The notes: generated by a model from the letters alone, not told the origin. 30,407 nt of DNA from an uncultured Collinsella sp. (GCA_902491895.1 CABUJH010000018.1:1-30407), one strand, 5' to 3'. Positions 1 through 9,059 are shown, counted from the first letter of the stretch. Translations and numbers: made by a program.

Positions 1-75
1 AAGACGGAAAGCACATTAAGTGCTTTCCTTTGCGTGCGGAACTCGCGATAAACTTCATATGCGGCCCTCCCGGGC
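1..75 (-). repeat. Palindromic element family B, copy 1 (cut by window edge)
   Basis: Read on the minus strand, positions 58–1 match copy 2 at 237–292. The 26 nt at 33–58 are the exact reverse complement of 237–262. Next comes a hairpin with 9-bp stems at 6–14 and 20–28 and a five-base loop that reads TTAAT on this strand, as in copy 2. The stem bases differ between copies but pair in both. The outer arm at about 50–75 has its expected partner left of the window, so only half of the copy is visible. Confidence 0.75.
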
Positions 76-214
76 GCAAGCAAAAGGGCTGGTTAGTGCC
101 GCTCGCTATTTAGTTAGACAATCTATTCAGTAGTCAGATTTCAGATCTGTAGATAGCCGCAACAGCATCTTCCCAGATAAAACTGACCAAAATAAACCTG
201 TTCCTTTTTGGCAG
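76..214. other. Non-coding stretch between the two family B copies
   Basis: No convincing gene, promoter or RNA is visible here. A small 7-bp hairpin (196–202 with 212–218) runs into the left arm of repeat copy 2. The sequence is more AT-rich than the genes around it. Confidence 0.4.
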
Positions 215-345
215 GTTTCCCGTGGGGCGGGCACTGATGAAGTTTATCGCGAGTTCCGCACGAACAGGAGGCCACTTAATGTGGCCTCCGTCGTGAGCAG
301 GACTGTAGAGCAGGAAACTTCATCAGTGCCCGCCCCACGGGAAAC
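215..345 (+). repeat. Palindromic element family B, copy 2 (complete)
   Basis: Two 31-nt arms, 215–245 and 315–345, are perfect reverse complements. Between them lie a stretch shared with copy 1 (237–262), a 9-bp hairpin with loop TTAAT (267–275 with 281–289), and about 25 nt with no obvious structure. The element is about 131 bp and has no open reading frame of note. It lies upstream of the RNase J gene. Known bacterial parallels are REP- or MITE-like intergenic palindromes; membership in a named family is not claimed. Confidence 0.85.
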
Positions 346-534
346 CGGCGGGATGGACCAGTTCAGATGGGGCTTTGATGCATGGGTGGTCTGTTGATGG
401 ACAATTGGGTATGATGCTGTGGTTACTGCATCGACTCTATGATGCATGTTTGTACGTTCCCGGCGGTCGGTTTGCCAGAAGCGCCCCGTCGGTTGTTCCA
501 GACCCGTTTCGAAGAAAGGAAACCACACGAACCT
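346..534. other. Upstream region of RNase J gene
   Basis: This stretch must hold the rnj promoter and leader unless transcription enters from outside the window. Two TATGAT sequences (410–415 and 438–443) could be -10 boxes, but neither has a good -35 partner, so no promoter is called. The octamer GATGCATG occurs twice, at about 377 and 441. An in-frame ATG at 439 has no ribosome-binding site. Confidence 0.35.
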
Positions 535-2205
535 ATGGCAGCTAAAAAATCATCTCCCTTGAAGATCATTCCGCTTGGCGGCCTTGACGGCATCGGCAAG
601 AACATGACGGTCTTCGAGTGCGGCGACGACATGGTGCTCGTCGACGCCGGTCTCATGTTCCCGGATGACTCCCAGCCCGGTATCGACCTGGTGCTTCCCG
701 ACTACACCTATGTTTTGGAGAACGAGGAAAAGCTCCGCGGTATCGTCGTCACCCACGGCCACGAGGACCACACCGGTTCGCTTCCGTATCTGCTGCAGGA
801 CCTCAACAACAAGGTGCCCATCTTCTCGAGCAAGCTGACGCTTGGCTTTATCGAGGGCAAGCTTTCTGAGTTCCGCATCCGCGCGCCCAAGTTCCGTGAG
901 GTCAAGGGCGGCAGCCACGTCAATCTGGGTGGCATCTCGCTCGACTTCTTCTCGATGACGCACTCCATCCCCGGCGCTCTGGGCGTGTTCATTCGCACCA
1001 ATCAGGGCACCGTTATGCACACCGGCGACTTTAAGCTCGACCAGACGCCCATCGACGGCGTCACGCCCGACTACGCCGCTATCAGCCGCTTTGCCAAGCA
1101 GGGCATCGACCTGCTGCTTTCCGACTCCACCAATGCCACGGTTCCCGGCTTTACCAAGTCCGAGGCCGAGGTTGGTCCCAATCTGCTGCACGCCATCAAG
1201 AACGCCCCGGGTCGCGTGTTCGTCGCGTCGTTCTCGAGCCATATCCATCGTTTGCAGCAGATCTGCGATGCCGCCCGCAAGTGCGGCCGTAAGGTCGTTG
1301 TGACCGGTCGCTCCATGCTCACCAACACCCGCGTCGCGCGCGAGCTGGGCTACCTCAACATCGACGATGCCGATATCATTGATGCCTTCGATATCGATAA
1401 CCTGCCCGACGACAAGATCGTCGTCATGTGCACCGGTTCGCAGGGCGAGCCGCTGTCGGCCTTGTCCCGCATGGCCAATGGCGAGCACAAGACGCTCTCT
1501 ATCCACGAGGGCGATACCGTCATCCTCTCGGCAACTCCCGTTCCTGGCAACGAGAAGGCCGTCCAGCAGGTCGTCAACAGCCTGGCCAAGCTCGGCTGCG
1601 ACGTGTGGGATAAGAACCGCGCTCTCGTCCACGTCTCCGGTCACGGTAGCCAGGAGGAGCTCAAGCTCCTGATGGCCATGGCTAAGCCCACGTACTTTAT
1701 GCCGGTTCACGGTGAGGCCGTGCATCTGCGCGCCCATGCCCAGCTGGCCCGTAAGATGGGCATCAAGGACGATCATATCTTTATCCTCGATAACGGCGAC
1801 ACGCTCGAGATGCGCGGCGGTATCGTCAAGCGCGGTACGCCCGTCGAGTCCGGCGTCGTCTACGTCGACGGCCTGCGTATCGGTGATACCGACCCCATCG
1901 TCCTGCGCGATCGTCAGAAGCTCGCCAACGACGGTATGGTCACGGCCGTTGCCATCGTCTCGCTCAAGCACAAGAAGATCGAGGCCATCGAGTTCTCGGG
2001 CCGCGGCGTCTCGTTTGCCATCGACGACCAGTTCTCCGAGGATGCCTCCACGTCCATCATGAAGACGATCGAGAAGGGCAAGTTTAGCTTTACGAGCAGC
2101 GGCTCCGATGCCATTCGCAAGGCCGTGCGCGATTCGCTCTCCAACTTTATTTGGAGCCGTACGCGTACCCGTCCGATGATCATCCCGGTCGTCATGGAGG
2201 TTTAG
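535..2205 (+). CDS. rnj: Ribonuclease J
   Basis: RNase J is a beta-CASP metallo-beta-lactamase nuclease with 5'-3' exonuclease and endonuclease activity in mRNA decay and rRNA maturation. The 556-residue product has the zinc-binding motif HGHEDH (residues 74–79) near the N-terminus. It also has DSTNA and the beta-CASP stretch GSQGEP, and the length is normal. The start at 535 (MAAKK) is preferred because it matches the conserved N-terminus and follows a purine-rich AGAAAGGA about 14 nt upstream; the ATG at 439 would add 32 unconserved residues. The stop lies 1 nt before the ftsK TTG, so the two genes are probably cotranscribed. RNase Y is also in this window, giving a Y/J decay system. Confidence 0.96.
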   Translation: MAAKKSSPLKIIPLGGLDGIGKNMTVFECGDDMVLVDAGLMFPDDSQPGIDLVLPDYTYVLENEEKLRGIVVTHGHEDHTGSLPYLLQDLNNKVPIFSSKLTLGFIEGKLSEFRIRAPKFREVKGGSHVNLGGISLDFFSMTHSIPGALGVFIRTNQGTVMHTGDFKLDQTPIDGVTPDYAAISRFAKQGIDLLLSDSTNATVPGFTKSEAEVGPNLLHAIKNAPGRVFVASFSSHIHRLQQICDAARKCGRKVVVTGRSMLTNTRVARELGYLNIDDADIIDAFDIDNLPDDKIVVMCTGSQGEPLSALSRMANGEHKTLSIHEGDTVILSATPVPGNEKAVQQVVNSLAKLGCDVWDKNRALVHVSGHGSQEELKLLMAMAKPTYFMPVHGEAVHLRAHAQLARKMGIKDDHIFILDNGDTLEMRGGIVKRGTPVESGVVYVDGLRIGDTDPIVLRDRQKLANDGMVTAVAIVSLKHKKIEAIEFSGRGVSFAIDDQFSEDASTSIMKTIEKGKFSFTSSGSDAIRKAVRDSLSNFIWSRTRTRPMIIPVVMEV

Positions 2206-2206
2206 T

Positions 2207-4987
2207 TTGGCGCGCGGATCTGCACAAAACGCCAAAGGCAATAAGGCCAATAACCAACCGGCATCTGCTAAGGGTGCCGGTTCCCATCTGCGCGCCAATA
2301 AGGGCCACGAGGCGGACTTCGACGATTTTGAGCCCTTGGTCGAGCCCTCGGCCAACCGCGATATCGCCGGCGTGGTTATCGCCGTTTTGGCGATTGCGTC
2401 CTTCATTGCCGTGATTTCGCCGGCGACTGCACCCGTTACGGCTGCGGTTGCCGGTTTCTACCACCTGGGCTTTGGTCTGGGCGCCTACGTGCTGCCGATC
2501 GTCATTTTGCTGTTTGCCGCCACGCTCTTTTTAGGCGAGGACTCGCCGCTCAACGTGCGCTCGGTCGCGGGCGGAGCCGTGGTCTTTATCGCCGTTATCT
2601 CCATTCTTTCGCTGGTGGTGCCGGGTACGAGCGACTCGTGTGACCTTATGTTCACTCCGCAAAATCTGTCCGCCTCGGGTGGCTACATCGGTGCGTTTAT
2701 TGCGAGTGCGCTGCAGAATGCCCTGGGTAAGCCTATCGCGATGGTGGCCCTGTTGGGTCTGGCCGTCGTTGGTTTTGTCATCATCGGCTTTTCGGTGGGC
2801 GGTGTTTTGCGCTCTGCTCGCGACCGTGCGGCCGATTTTGCCGAGCGCCGTCGTGCCGACGTCAACGCGAGCCCGTGGGGTGACGACGAAGCCCTGTCGG
2901 TGCCCGGCGTTGCCCGTCCGCACCTGAGCATTCTTCGTCAAAAGGGCTCCGATGCTGCCGTGACCACGGTCATGGGCAACGATGTGGACCCGGTTTTGGA
3001 CGATGACGACGAGGACGAGGATCCGTTTGTCGACGTATCCGATGCCGTGGAGGCCGAGCGTGCTAAGACGACGCTGCTGCCGCGCCGTCATGTCAAGAAG
3101 GGCAAGGCCACACCCAAGTTGAATACAAGCGAGCCCGACCCGTCTTGGTCCGATAGCGAGATTGAGCTCACTGAGGGCGATGACGAGGACGACGAGGCTC
3201 CGATTGAGACCGCAAAGACAACTTTGCTTCCGCGTCGCCATACAAAGCGCGACCAGGTAACCGGTCAGCTTTCGATGGAAGACGACCCCGATAAGATTGA
3301 CGAGTCCGAGCCGCCGTTTGCCGTGAATCCTGTCTCGGCAGCACCTCAGATTCCCGACTTCTTGAAGCATCCCAAGGTTGCCGATGCGCCTGCCTCGAGT
3401 GCTGTCGGATCGGCTGCGGCTAGCGATGGGGGAGCGGACGGCGGCGCCGCAGATAACGAGGGCGAAGAAGAGGATGGCCTCAAGCTTCCGCCACTCGAAA
3501 TCCTGCATGCCAACCCGCAGTCGGCTTCCTCCGCGTCTTCTGACAAGGAGCTGGAACAGACTGCCGAGTCTCTTCAGTCCACCTTGCTGGAGTTTGGTCG
3601 TAGTGCCCGCGTGGTCGGCTGGATCGCCGGCCCCACGGTGACGACCTTTAAGCTGCAACCTGGCGAGGGCGAGCGCGTGAGCAAGATTTCGAGCCTCGAG
3701 GACGATATCGCGCTTTCGCTCGCTGCCCAGTCGGTGCGTATCTTTGCCCCGATCCCCGGCACCTCGCTCGTGGGCATCGAGATTCCCAACCGCAAGCGCC
3801 AGAACGTCAACCTGGGCGACGTGCTGCCCTATGTGAAGGGCGGTCCGCTCGAGCTGGCCATCGGCCGCGATGCCGAGGGCACGCCGGTTGTCGCCGACCT
3901 CGCCAAGATGCCCCACCTGCTTATTGCCGGTACGACCGGTTCTGGTAAGTCGGTGATGATCAATTCCATCATCACGACCTTGCTCATGCGCGCCCTTCCC
4001 GAGGACGTTCGCCTGATCATGGTCGACCCCAAGCGCGTCGAGCTTGCGGGCTATAACGGTTTGCCGCATCTCTATGTGCCCGTGGTGACCGAGCCCAAGC
4101 AGGCCGCGAGCGCTCTGCAATGGGCCGTGTCCGAGATGGAGCGTCGCCTGAAGGTCTTCGAGCGTCTCAACGTGCGTAAGATCTCGACCTACAACGAAAA
4201 GCAGGCCGCCGGCGAGTTTGAGCATTACGACAACCCGCCGCAAAAGATGCCCTACCTGGTCATCATCATTGACGAGCTCTCGGACCTGATGATGGTCGCC
4301 GGTAAGGATGTCGAGGCCTCGATTGTGCGTATTGCGCAGCTGGGCCGTGCCGCCGGCATTCATCTTATCGTGGCCACGCAGCGCCCCAGTTCCAACGTAG
4401 TGACGGGCCTTATCAAGGCCAACATCACCAACCGCATCGCCTTTAATGTCGCCACGGGCATCGACTCGCGCGTCATCATCGACCAGATGGGTGCCGAAAA
4501 GCTCACCGGTTTGGGCGACATGCTGTTCTCCAAGGTCGACTGGGGCAAGCCTCGCCGTATCCAGGGCTGCTTTGTCTCGGATGATGAAATCAACGAGGTC
4601 GTCGAGTTCGTCAAGTCGCAGAGCGAGCCCGACTACCACGAGGAGATCCTGTCTGCCGTGGCGCCCGCTTCCATGTCCATGGCGGGTGGCGGCGGCATTG
4701 TCCGTACCGGAGTCGCCGAGCCGCAAGACGATGATCCGCTCATTTGGGAAGCCGCCCATATTGTGGTGGAATCGCAGCTTGGCTCCACATCTGGCCTGCA
4801 ACGTCGTCTGAAGGTTGGCTATGCGCGTGCCGGGCGTATTATGGATATGCTGGAAGAAAAGGGTGTCGTCGGCCCGCCCGACGGTTCCAAGCCGCGCGAG
4901 GTCCTGTTGGACGAGGAGGGGCTTGCCGCGCTGGAGTCTGTCGACGCCGAGATGGCACGTGAAGATCGTGAGTTTGGAGGATTCTGA
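2207..4987 (+). CDS. ftsK: DNA translocase FtsK/SpoIIIE
   Basis: FtsK is a septum-anchored, ATP-driven DNA pump that clears chromosomes from the closing division site. The 926-residue product has about four membrane segments (residues 45–200). A long acidic, disordered linker (about 200–470) follows. The motor has Walker A GTTGSGKS near 577 and a Walker B-like segment LVIIIDE near 685. A C-terminal winged-helix gamma domain (about 845–915) would read orienting DNA sites. The start is TTG at 2207, 6 nt after GGAGG, which itself lies inside the end of rnj. The linker contains the identical decapeptide AKTTLLPRRH twice, at 286–295 and 336–345. The stop overlaps the next ATG. Confidence 0.96.
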   Translation: MARGSAQNAKGNKANNQPASAKGAGSHLRANKGHEADFDDFEPLVEPSANRDIAGVVIAVLAIASFIAVISPATAPVTAAVAGFYHLGFGLGAYVLPIVILLFAATLFLGEDSPLNVRSVAGGAVVFIAVISILSLVVPGTSDSCDLMFTPQNLSASGGYIGAFIASALQNALGKPIAMVALLGLAVVGFVIIGFSVGGVLRSARDRAADFAERRRADVNASPWGDDEALSVPGVARPHLSILRQKGSDAAVTTVMGNDVDPVLDDDDEDEDPFVDVSDAVEAERAKTTLLPRRHVKKGKATPKLNTSEPDPSWSDSEIELTEGDDEDDEAPIETAKTTLLPRRHTKRDQVTGQLSMEDDPDKIDESEPPFAVNPVSAAPQIPDFLKHPKVADAPASSAVGSAAASDGGADGGAADNEGEEEDGLKLPPLEILHANPQSASSASSDKELEQTAESLQSTLLEFGRSARVVGWIAGPTVTTFKLQPGEGERVSKISSLEDDIALSLAAQSVRIFAPIPGTSLVGIEIPNRKRQNVNLGDVLPYVKGGPLELAIGRDAEGTPVVADLAKMPHLLIAGTTGSGKSVMINSIITTLLMRALPEDVRLIMVDPKRVELAGYNGLPHLYVPVVTEPKQAASALQWAVSEMERRLKVFERLNVRKISTYNEKQAAGEFEHYDNPPQKMPYLVIIIDELSDLMMVAGKDVEASIVRIAQLGRAAGIHLIVATQRPSSNVVTGLIKANITNRIAFNVATGIDSRVIIDQMGAEKLTGLGDMLFSKVDWGKPRRIQGCFVSDDEINEVVEFVKSQSEPDYHEEILSAVAPASMSMAGGGGIVRTGVAEPQDDDPLIWEAAHIVVESQLGSTSGLQRRLKVGYARAGRIMDMLEEKGVVGPPDGSKPREVLLDEEGLAALESVDAEMAREDREFGGF

Positions 4988-6498
4988 TGGCTGCACGCTT
5001 TGGTGACATGCTGCTTGAGCAGCGTCGCCGAATGGGCCTTTCCATTCAGCAAGTCGCCAACACCATCAAAATCAGGCCGCAGATCATCGAGTTTTTCGAG
5101 ACCGGTAACTTTGCTTCGATGCCGCCGCGCGGCTATGCGCAGGGCATGATTTCGAGCTATGCTCGCTTTTTGGGCCTCAATCCGCGCGAGGTCGTCAATG
5201 CCTACTTTGACGATCTGATGGCATACGAACGCGAGACGTCGCAGCAGGGCGGTCGTTTTCAGGACGCCGCCGGCTACGTCAATTCGCGTTCCTCGGTCGA
5301 TAACGGGCGCTTCCTGATGGTTCAGGGCGGTCGTTCGACCCGCTATGGACAGCGTCCTCAGCAGGCCGGTTATATTACCGAGACGGGTTCGGGCGAGGAG
5401 ATTCGCTCACAGCGTGACCGGTTCCGCAGTACGCCGATGCCCGAGGACCGTGCACTTCCCGCTGCCCGAGGCGTGGCGCGTGACCCTCGTGCCGGCTACG
5501 GCGACGGCGGCTATTCCGATCGCGGTTACCGTGGTGCCTCTACGGGACGCTCTCGCGGTGGCTATGCGGATGCCGATACCACGCAGGTGACGCCGCGTCT
5601 TCTCTCTCAATCACAGCCGTATGGCCAGCGTTCTTCGGCTCCGCGTTCGGGCCAGCGTGGCTATCAAGGCCGCGGTGAACTTGCGCCCCGCTCGGGTCAG
5701 CGCAGCCTTCAGGGCCAGGGTGGCTATCGCGGCCGTTCCGATAGCAATCGTGGTCGTATGCCTCAGGGAGGCGGCCGCAGCAGTTCCAATCGTGGACGCG
5801 GCGGATCACGTACTCCTCAAAACAACGGGCTCGATCCGCGTTTCGTCTACGCCGGCATCGGTGCCGTTGCGCTGCTGTTGATTGTGCTCATCGTGGTGCT
5901 TCTGCGCGGCTGCGCATCTTTGGCGCCCGAGACCACGCCCGAGACGCCCACTGCTACCAAGACGACGACCAAGAAGTCTTCTAAGAAGACCGAAACGGTC
6001 GACGAGGACGAAGACACCGATGAGGCGACGAATGAGTCGACTGACTCGTACGCTACCAAGACGACGGCCAAGAAGGAAGAGAACGAGGTCACGAAGGTCA
6101 AAGTCTCCGTTGCCAAGGGAAAGACCGCGTGGATTGAGGTCAAGGTCGACGGCAAGTCGGTCTATGGCGCCCAAGCGACTGGCCCCTTTGAGCAGGAGTA
6201 CACGCCCGAGTCCTCGATCGAGATCACCACGTCCAAGCCTTCCGATGTCACCGTTACCAAGAACGGTGAAAAGGTCCGTTACGATACCAAGACCTCGGGC
6301 GTGGCGCGTGTGACGATCACCGTTCCCAAGAAGGAGACGACTGATTCCGAGAATGGTGAAAGTTCTGATGGTACCGACACCACCGATGGTGCCGATACCA
6401 CCGACGTTACCGATGCCCAGTCCACGGATGGCGCCGATACCGCAACTGACGGTCAGACACCCACCGATTCTACCGACTATTCGTACGATAGCTACTAA
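4987..6498 (+). CDS. RodZ-like helix-turn-helix membrane protein
   Basis: RodZ proteins link the cytoplasmic elongation machinery to the envelope. The 503-residue product has a RodZ-type helix-turn-helix domain at residues 1–78. An unusual Arg/Gly/Gln/Ser-rich segment follows (about 95–280), with many RG, GR and RGG steps and repeated APRSGQR units. One membrane span lies at about 286–306. The extracellular part holds a Lys/Thr/Glu-rich stalk, a beta-rich domain like the RodZ C-terminal domain (about 362–440), and a Thr/Asp-rich tail. ATG overlaps the ftsK stop (TGATG) and is preceded by GGAGG, so translation is probably coupled. The RodZ assignment rests on architecture; whether it binds MreB is unknown. 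Confidence 0.82.
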   Translation: MAARFGDMLLEQRRRMGLSIQQVANTIKIRPQIIEFFETGNFASMPPRGYAQGMISSYARFLGLNPREVVNAYFDDLMAYERETSQQGGRFQDAAGYVNSRSSVDNGRFLMVQGGRSTRYGQRPQQAGYITETGSGEEIRSQRDRFRSTPMPEDRALPAARGVARDPRAGYGDGGYSDRGYRGASTGRSRGGYADADTTQVTPRLLSQSQPYGQRSSAPRSGQRGYQGRGELAPRSGQRSLQGQGGYRGRSDSNRGRMPQGGGRSSSNRGRGGSRTPQNNGLDPRFVYAGIGAVALLLIVLIVVLLRGCASLAPETTPETPTATKTTTKKSSKKTETVDEDEDTDEATNESTDSYATKTTAKKEENEVTKVKVSVAKGKTAWIEVKVDGKSVYGAQATGPFEQEYTPESSIEITTSKPSDVTVTKNGEKVRYDTKTSGVARVTITVPKKETTDSENGESSDGTDTTDGADTTDVTDAQSTDGADTATDGQTPTDSTDYSYDSY

Positions 6499-6524
6499 GC
6501 CGCTCGTACGCGAAAGGAAACATC

Positions 6525-7022
6525 ATGGCTAAAGATTCCAGCTTCGACGTCGTGTCCGAGGTCAACATGCAAGAGGTCGACAACGCCTTCCAGCAGACCA
6601 CGCGCGAGATTTCCCAGCGCTATGACCTTAAGGATTCCGGCGCCACGATCGAGCTTTCGAAGGGCGACAAGCTCTTTACGATCAGCGCCCCGGCTGACTT
6701 TGTCTCTAAGCAGATTATCGACGTGCTGAGCTCCAAGCTCATCAAGCGCGGCATCGACCTCAAGGCTGTCTCGTGGGATGCTCCGCAGGCGGCGTCGGGC
6801 GGCACCGTGCGCGTGCTCGGCCATATCGTCGAGGGCATCGACCAGGCGACCGCCAAGAAGATCAACAAGGACATCAAGGACCAAAAACTCAAGGTCAAGG
6901 TGACCATCGAGGCCGACAAGCTGCGTGTTTCCTCTGCTTCGAAGGACGCGTTGCAGACCGTGATTCAGTTCCTGCGCGACCAGGATTACGGCCAGCCGCT
7001 ACAGTTCACCAACTACCGCTAA
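6525..7022 (+). CDS. yajQ: YajQ family nucleotide-binding protein (DUF520)
   Basis: The 165-residue product opens with DSSFDVVSEVNMQEVDNAF and has the rest of the DUF520 pattern over normal family length (about 160). YajQ folds as two ferredoxin-like modules. Some members bind nucleic acid or cyclic di-GMP, but the role in this lineage is not established. A good ribosome-binding site, GAAAGGA, precedes the ATG. It sits 26 nt after the RodZ-like gene and 27 nt before rimO, consistent with one transcript. Confidence 0.93.
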   Translation: MAKDSSFDVVSEVNMQEVDNAFQQTTREISQRYDLKDSGATIELSKGDKLFTISAPADFVSKQIIDVLSSKLIKRGIDLKAVSWDAPQAASGGTVRVLGHIVEGIDQATAKKINKDIKDQKLKVKVTIEADKLRVSSASKDALQTVIQFLRDQDYGQPLQFTNYR

Positions 7023-7049
7023 TATCATTCGAAAGGACCGCTCTCCAAC

Positions 7050-8399
7050 ATGGATACACCGTTGGGCTCCGTGCTCTACATCACCCTCGGGTGCGCTAAG
7101 AACGAGGTTGACACCGACCGCATGCGTTCTCTTTTGACCGCCGCAGGCTACGAGGAAGCATTCGACCCGCAGGATGCCGATATCGCCATCGTCAATACAT
7201 GTTCGTTCCTCGCCTCCGCAACGTCCGAGAGCATCGAGACCACGCTCGAGCTCGCCAATGAGGTTCAGGACGGCGTTCGTTCTTGCCCCATCGTCATGTG
7301 CGGCTGTGTGCCGTCGCGCTATGGCGACGACCTGCCCGACGAGCTGCCCGAGGTCGCTGCCTTTGTGAAGGCCGACGAGGAGGACGGCATCGTGGCGGTC
7401 ATCGATGGCGTACTGGGTGTCGAGCGTGAGATCGCGGCCTATATCCCTCAGGTCAAGCGTACCGTCGAGGGCGCCGTTGCTTACGTCAAGATTTCCGATG
7501 GCTGCAACCGCTTCTGCAGCTTCTGCATGATCCCCTATATTCGCGGTCGCTATCATTCGCGCAATGCCGAGAGCATTATCTCTGAGGTACGCGACCTGGT
7601 TGCCGGCGGTGTGCGCGAGATCGTGCTGATCGGCCAGGACACGGGTATTTGGGGCACCGACTTTACTGACGAGGATGTCGCCGAGGGCTCGCCGCGCAAT
7701 CTGGCGCAGCTGCTGCGTGCCGTCGCCGAGGCCGTGCGCCCGCACAACGTCTGGGTCCGCGTGCTCTATCTGCAGCCCGAGGGCATGACCGATGAGCTTA
7801 TCGATACGATTCGCGATACGCCCGAGGTGCTGCCCTATATCGATATCCCCGTGCAGCACTGCGACGCGCGCATCCTCAAGGCTATGCGCCGTTCCGGTTC
7901 GCGCCAGGAGCTCGAGGACCTGTTCCGCGATCTGCGTGAGCGTATCCCCGGCATCGTGATCCGTTCCACGGCTATGGTCGGCTTCCCGACCGAGACCGAC
8001 GACGAGTTCCGCGACCTTATCGACTTTATGGACACCGTCGGCTTTGACTACACGAGCGTCTTTGCCTACTCGCAGGAGGAGGGCAGCCTGGCCGCTAAGA
8101 TGGAGGGTCAGGTCGACGAAGAGGTCAAGCTCGAGCGCGCCCAGGAGGCCATGGACCTGGCCGAGTCGCTCGGTTTTGCCGCTACCGCCGCACATGTGGG
8201 CGAGCGCGCCCAGGTGATCGTCGACGGTATCGAAGAAACCGAGGACGGCACCGAGCTGATCGGCCATGCCTGGTTCCAGGCACCCGATTCCGATGGCGCG
8301 GTCCACTTGGACGCCAGTGAGGCGTCCGTGGGCGATATTCTGACTGTCGAGTTTACCGATAGCTTCTGCTATGAGCTTATCGGCCATGTTGTGGAGTAG
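7050..8399 (+). CDS. rimO: Ribosomal protein S12 methylthiotransferase RimO
   Basis: RimO adds a methylthio group to a conserved aspartate of ribosomal protein S12. The 449-residue product has three N-terminal cluster cysteines (C15 in LGCAKNEVD, C51 in NTCSF, and one in MCGCVP). The radical-SAM motif CNRFCSFC is at 152–159, and a C-terminal TRAM-like domain follows. The GCAKNEVD and CSFCMIPYIRG signatures favour RimO over MiaB; a true MiaB is encoded at 15033. Ribosome-binding site GAAAGGA lies about 12 nt upstream of the ATG. The pgsA gene starts 9 nt after its stop. Confidence 0.94.
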   Translation: MDTPLGSVLYITLGCAKNEVDTDRMRSLLTAAGYEEAFDPQDADIAIVNTCSFLASATSESIETTLELANEVQDGVRSCPIVMCGCVPSRYGDDLPDELPEVAAFVKADEEDGIVAVIDGVLGVEREIAAYIPQVKRTVEGAVAYVKISDGCNRFCSFCMIPYIRGRYHSRNAESIISEVRDLVAGGVREIVLIGQDTGIWGTDFTDEDVAEGSPRNLAQLLRAVAEAVRPHNVWVRVLYLQPEGMTDELIDTIRDTPEVLPYIDIPVQHCDARILKAMRRSGSRQELEDLFRDLRERIPGIVIRSTAMVGFPTETDDEFRDLIDFMDTVGFDYTSVFAYSQEEGSLAAKMEGQVDEEVKLERAQEAMDLAESLGFAATAAHVGERAQVIVDGIEETEDGTELIGHAWFQAPDSDGAVHLDASEASVGDILTVEFTDSFCYELIGHVVE

Positions 8400-8408
8400 G
8401 AGAGCATC

Positions 8409-9047
8409 GTGGCAAACGAGAGCAATAAGGAACTGACGAGTGTTTGGACGCCCGCCAACATCGTGACGTGCGTTCGCATCGTCTTTATCCCGGTGTTCAT
8501 GATCGTGTCGGCGCTTTCTCACACGAGTGTTGCCGGTACGGATTGGAGCACCTTCGACGGCCCGCTCGCCGCCGCTGCCTTCATTCTGTATGTGATCCTG
8601 TCGTGCACCGATAAGGTCGACGGTTATCTGGCGCGTTCGCGCAACGAGATCACCGACTTCGGTAAATTCTTGGACCCCATCGCCGATAAGCTGCTCGTGT
8701 TCTCGGCCCTGCTGCTGTTCTTGGATTTTGGCGCGGTGACCGTGTGGTCCGTGTTCATTATCCTGTTCCGTGAGCTTCTGGTGAGCGCCCTTCGCATGGT
8801 CGCGAGTGCGGCCGGTGTGGTCGTTGCGGCCGATAAGCTCGGCAAGTACAAGACGGCGACCACGATGGTCTCCATCTGCGGTTACCTGTGCGTTTTTGCT
8901 ATGGCCGGCTTGCACCTTGGCCCGGTGGCGCTGACGCTCGGCATCTACTCGGTGTCGCGCTTCCTGTATGCCGTTGCCGTTGTCTTGACCGTTATCTCGG
9001 GCGCCCAGTACTTCTGGAACTGCCGCAAGATCGTCTTTTCGGTCTAG
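8409..9047 (+). CDS. pgsA: CDP-diacylglycerol–glycerol-3-phosphate 3-phosphatidyltransferase
   Basis: PgsA makes phosphatidylglycerophosphate, the committed step to phosphatidylglycerol, at the membrane. The 212-residue protein has the full CDP-alcohol phosphotransferase motif: D68, D71-G72, A75-R76, G85, D89 and D93. It has several membrane segments and normal length. Translation starts at GTG 8409, with GGAGAG just upstream in the end of rimO. A second, more divergent member of the same enzyme family lies at 29330–30034. The order rimO–pgsA–cinA–recA is common in Gram-positive bacteria, which supports this being the main PgsA. Confidence 0.94.
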   Translation: MANESNKELTSVWTPANIVTCVRIVFIPVFMIVSALSHTSVAGTDWSTFDGPLAAAAFILYVILSCTDKVDGYLARSRNEITDFGKFLDPIADKLLVFSALLLFLDFGAVTVWSVFIILFRELLVSALRMVASAAGVVVAADKLGKYKTATTMVSICGYLCVFAMAGLHLGPVALTLGIYSVSRFLYAVAVVLTVISGAQYFWNCRKIVFSV

Positions 9048-9059
9048 GTCCTGGTGGGT

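Noticed and set aside
1..345. CRISPR array or transposon ends
   Set aside because: Repeats are inverted and paired, not regularly spaced direct repeats, and no cas or transposase gene is nearby.
439..534. N-terminal extension of RNase J
   Set aside because: No ribosome-binding site and no conservation with the family N-terminus; ATG 535 fits better.
550..2406. 618-residue open frame antisense to RNase J
   Set aside because: It mirrors a well-supported gene in high-GC sequence, has low-complexity Asp/Arg/Gly/His composition and matches no family.
2531..4996. 821-residue open frame antisense to ftsK
   Set aside because: Same cause; all FtsK motifs are intact on the plus strand.
7050..8399. 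This gene as a second MiaB
   Set aside because: Cysteine spacing and flanking residues follow RimO, and a clear MiaB coupled to MiaA lies at 15033–16403.
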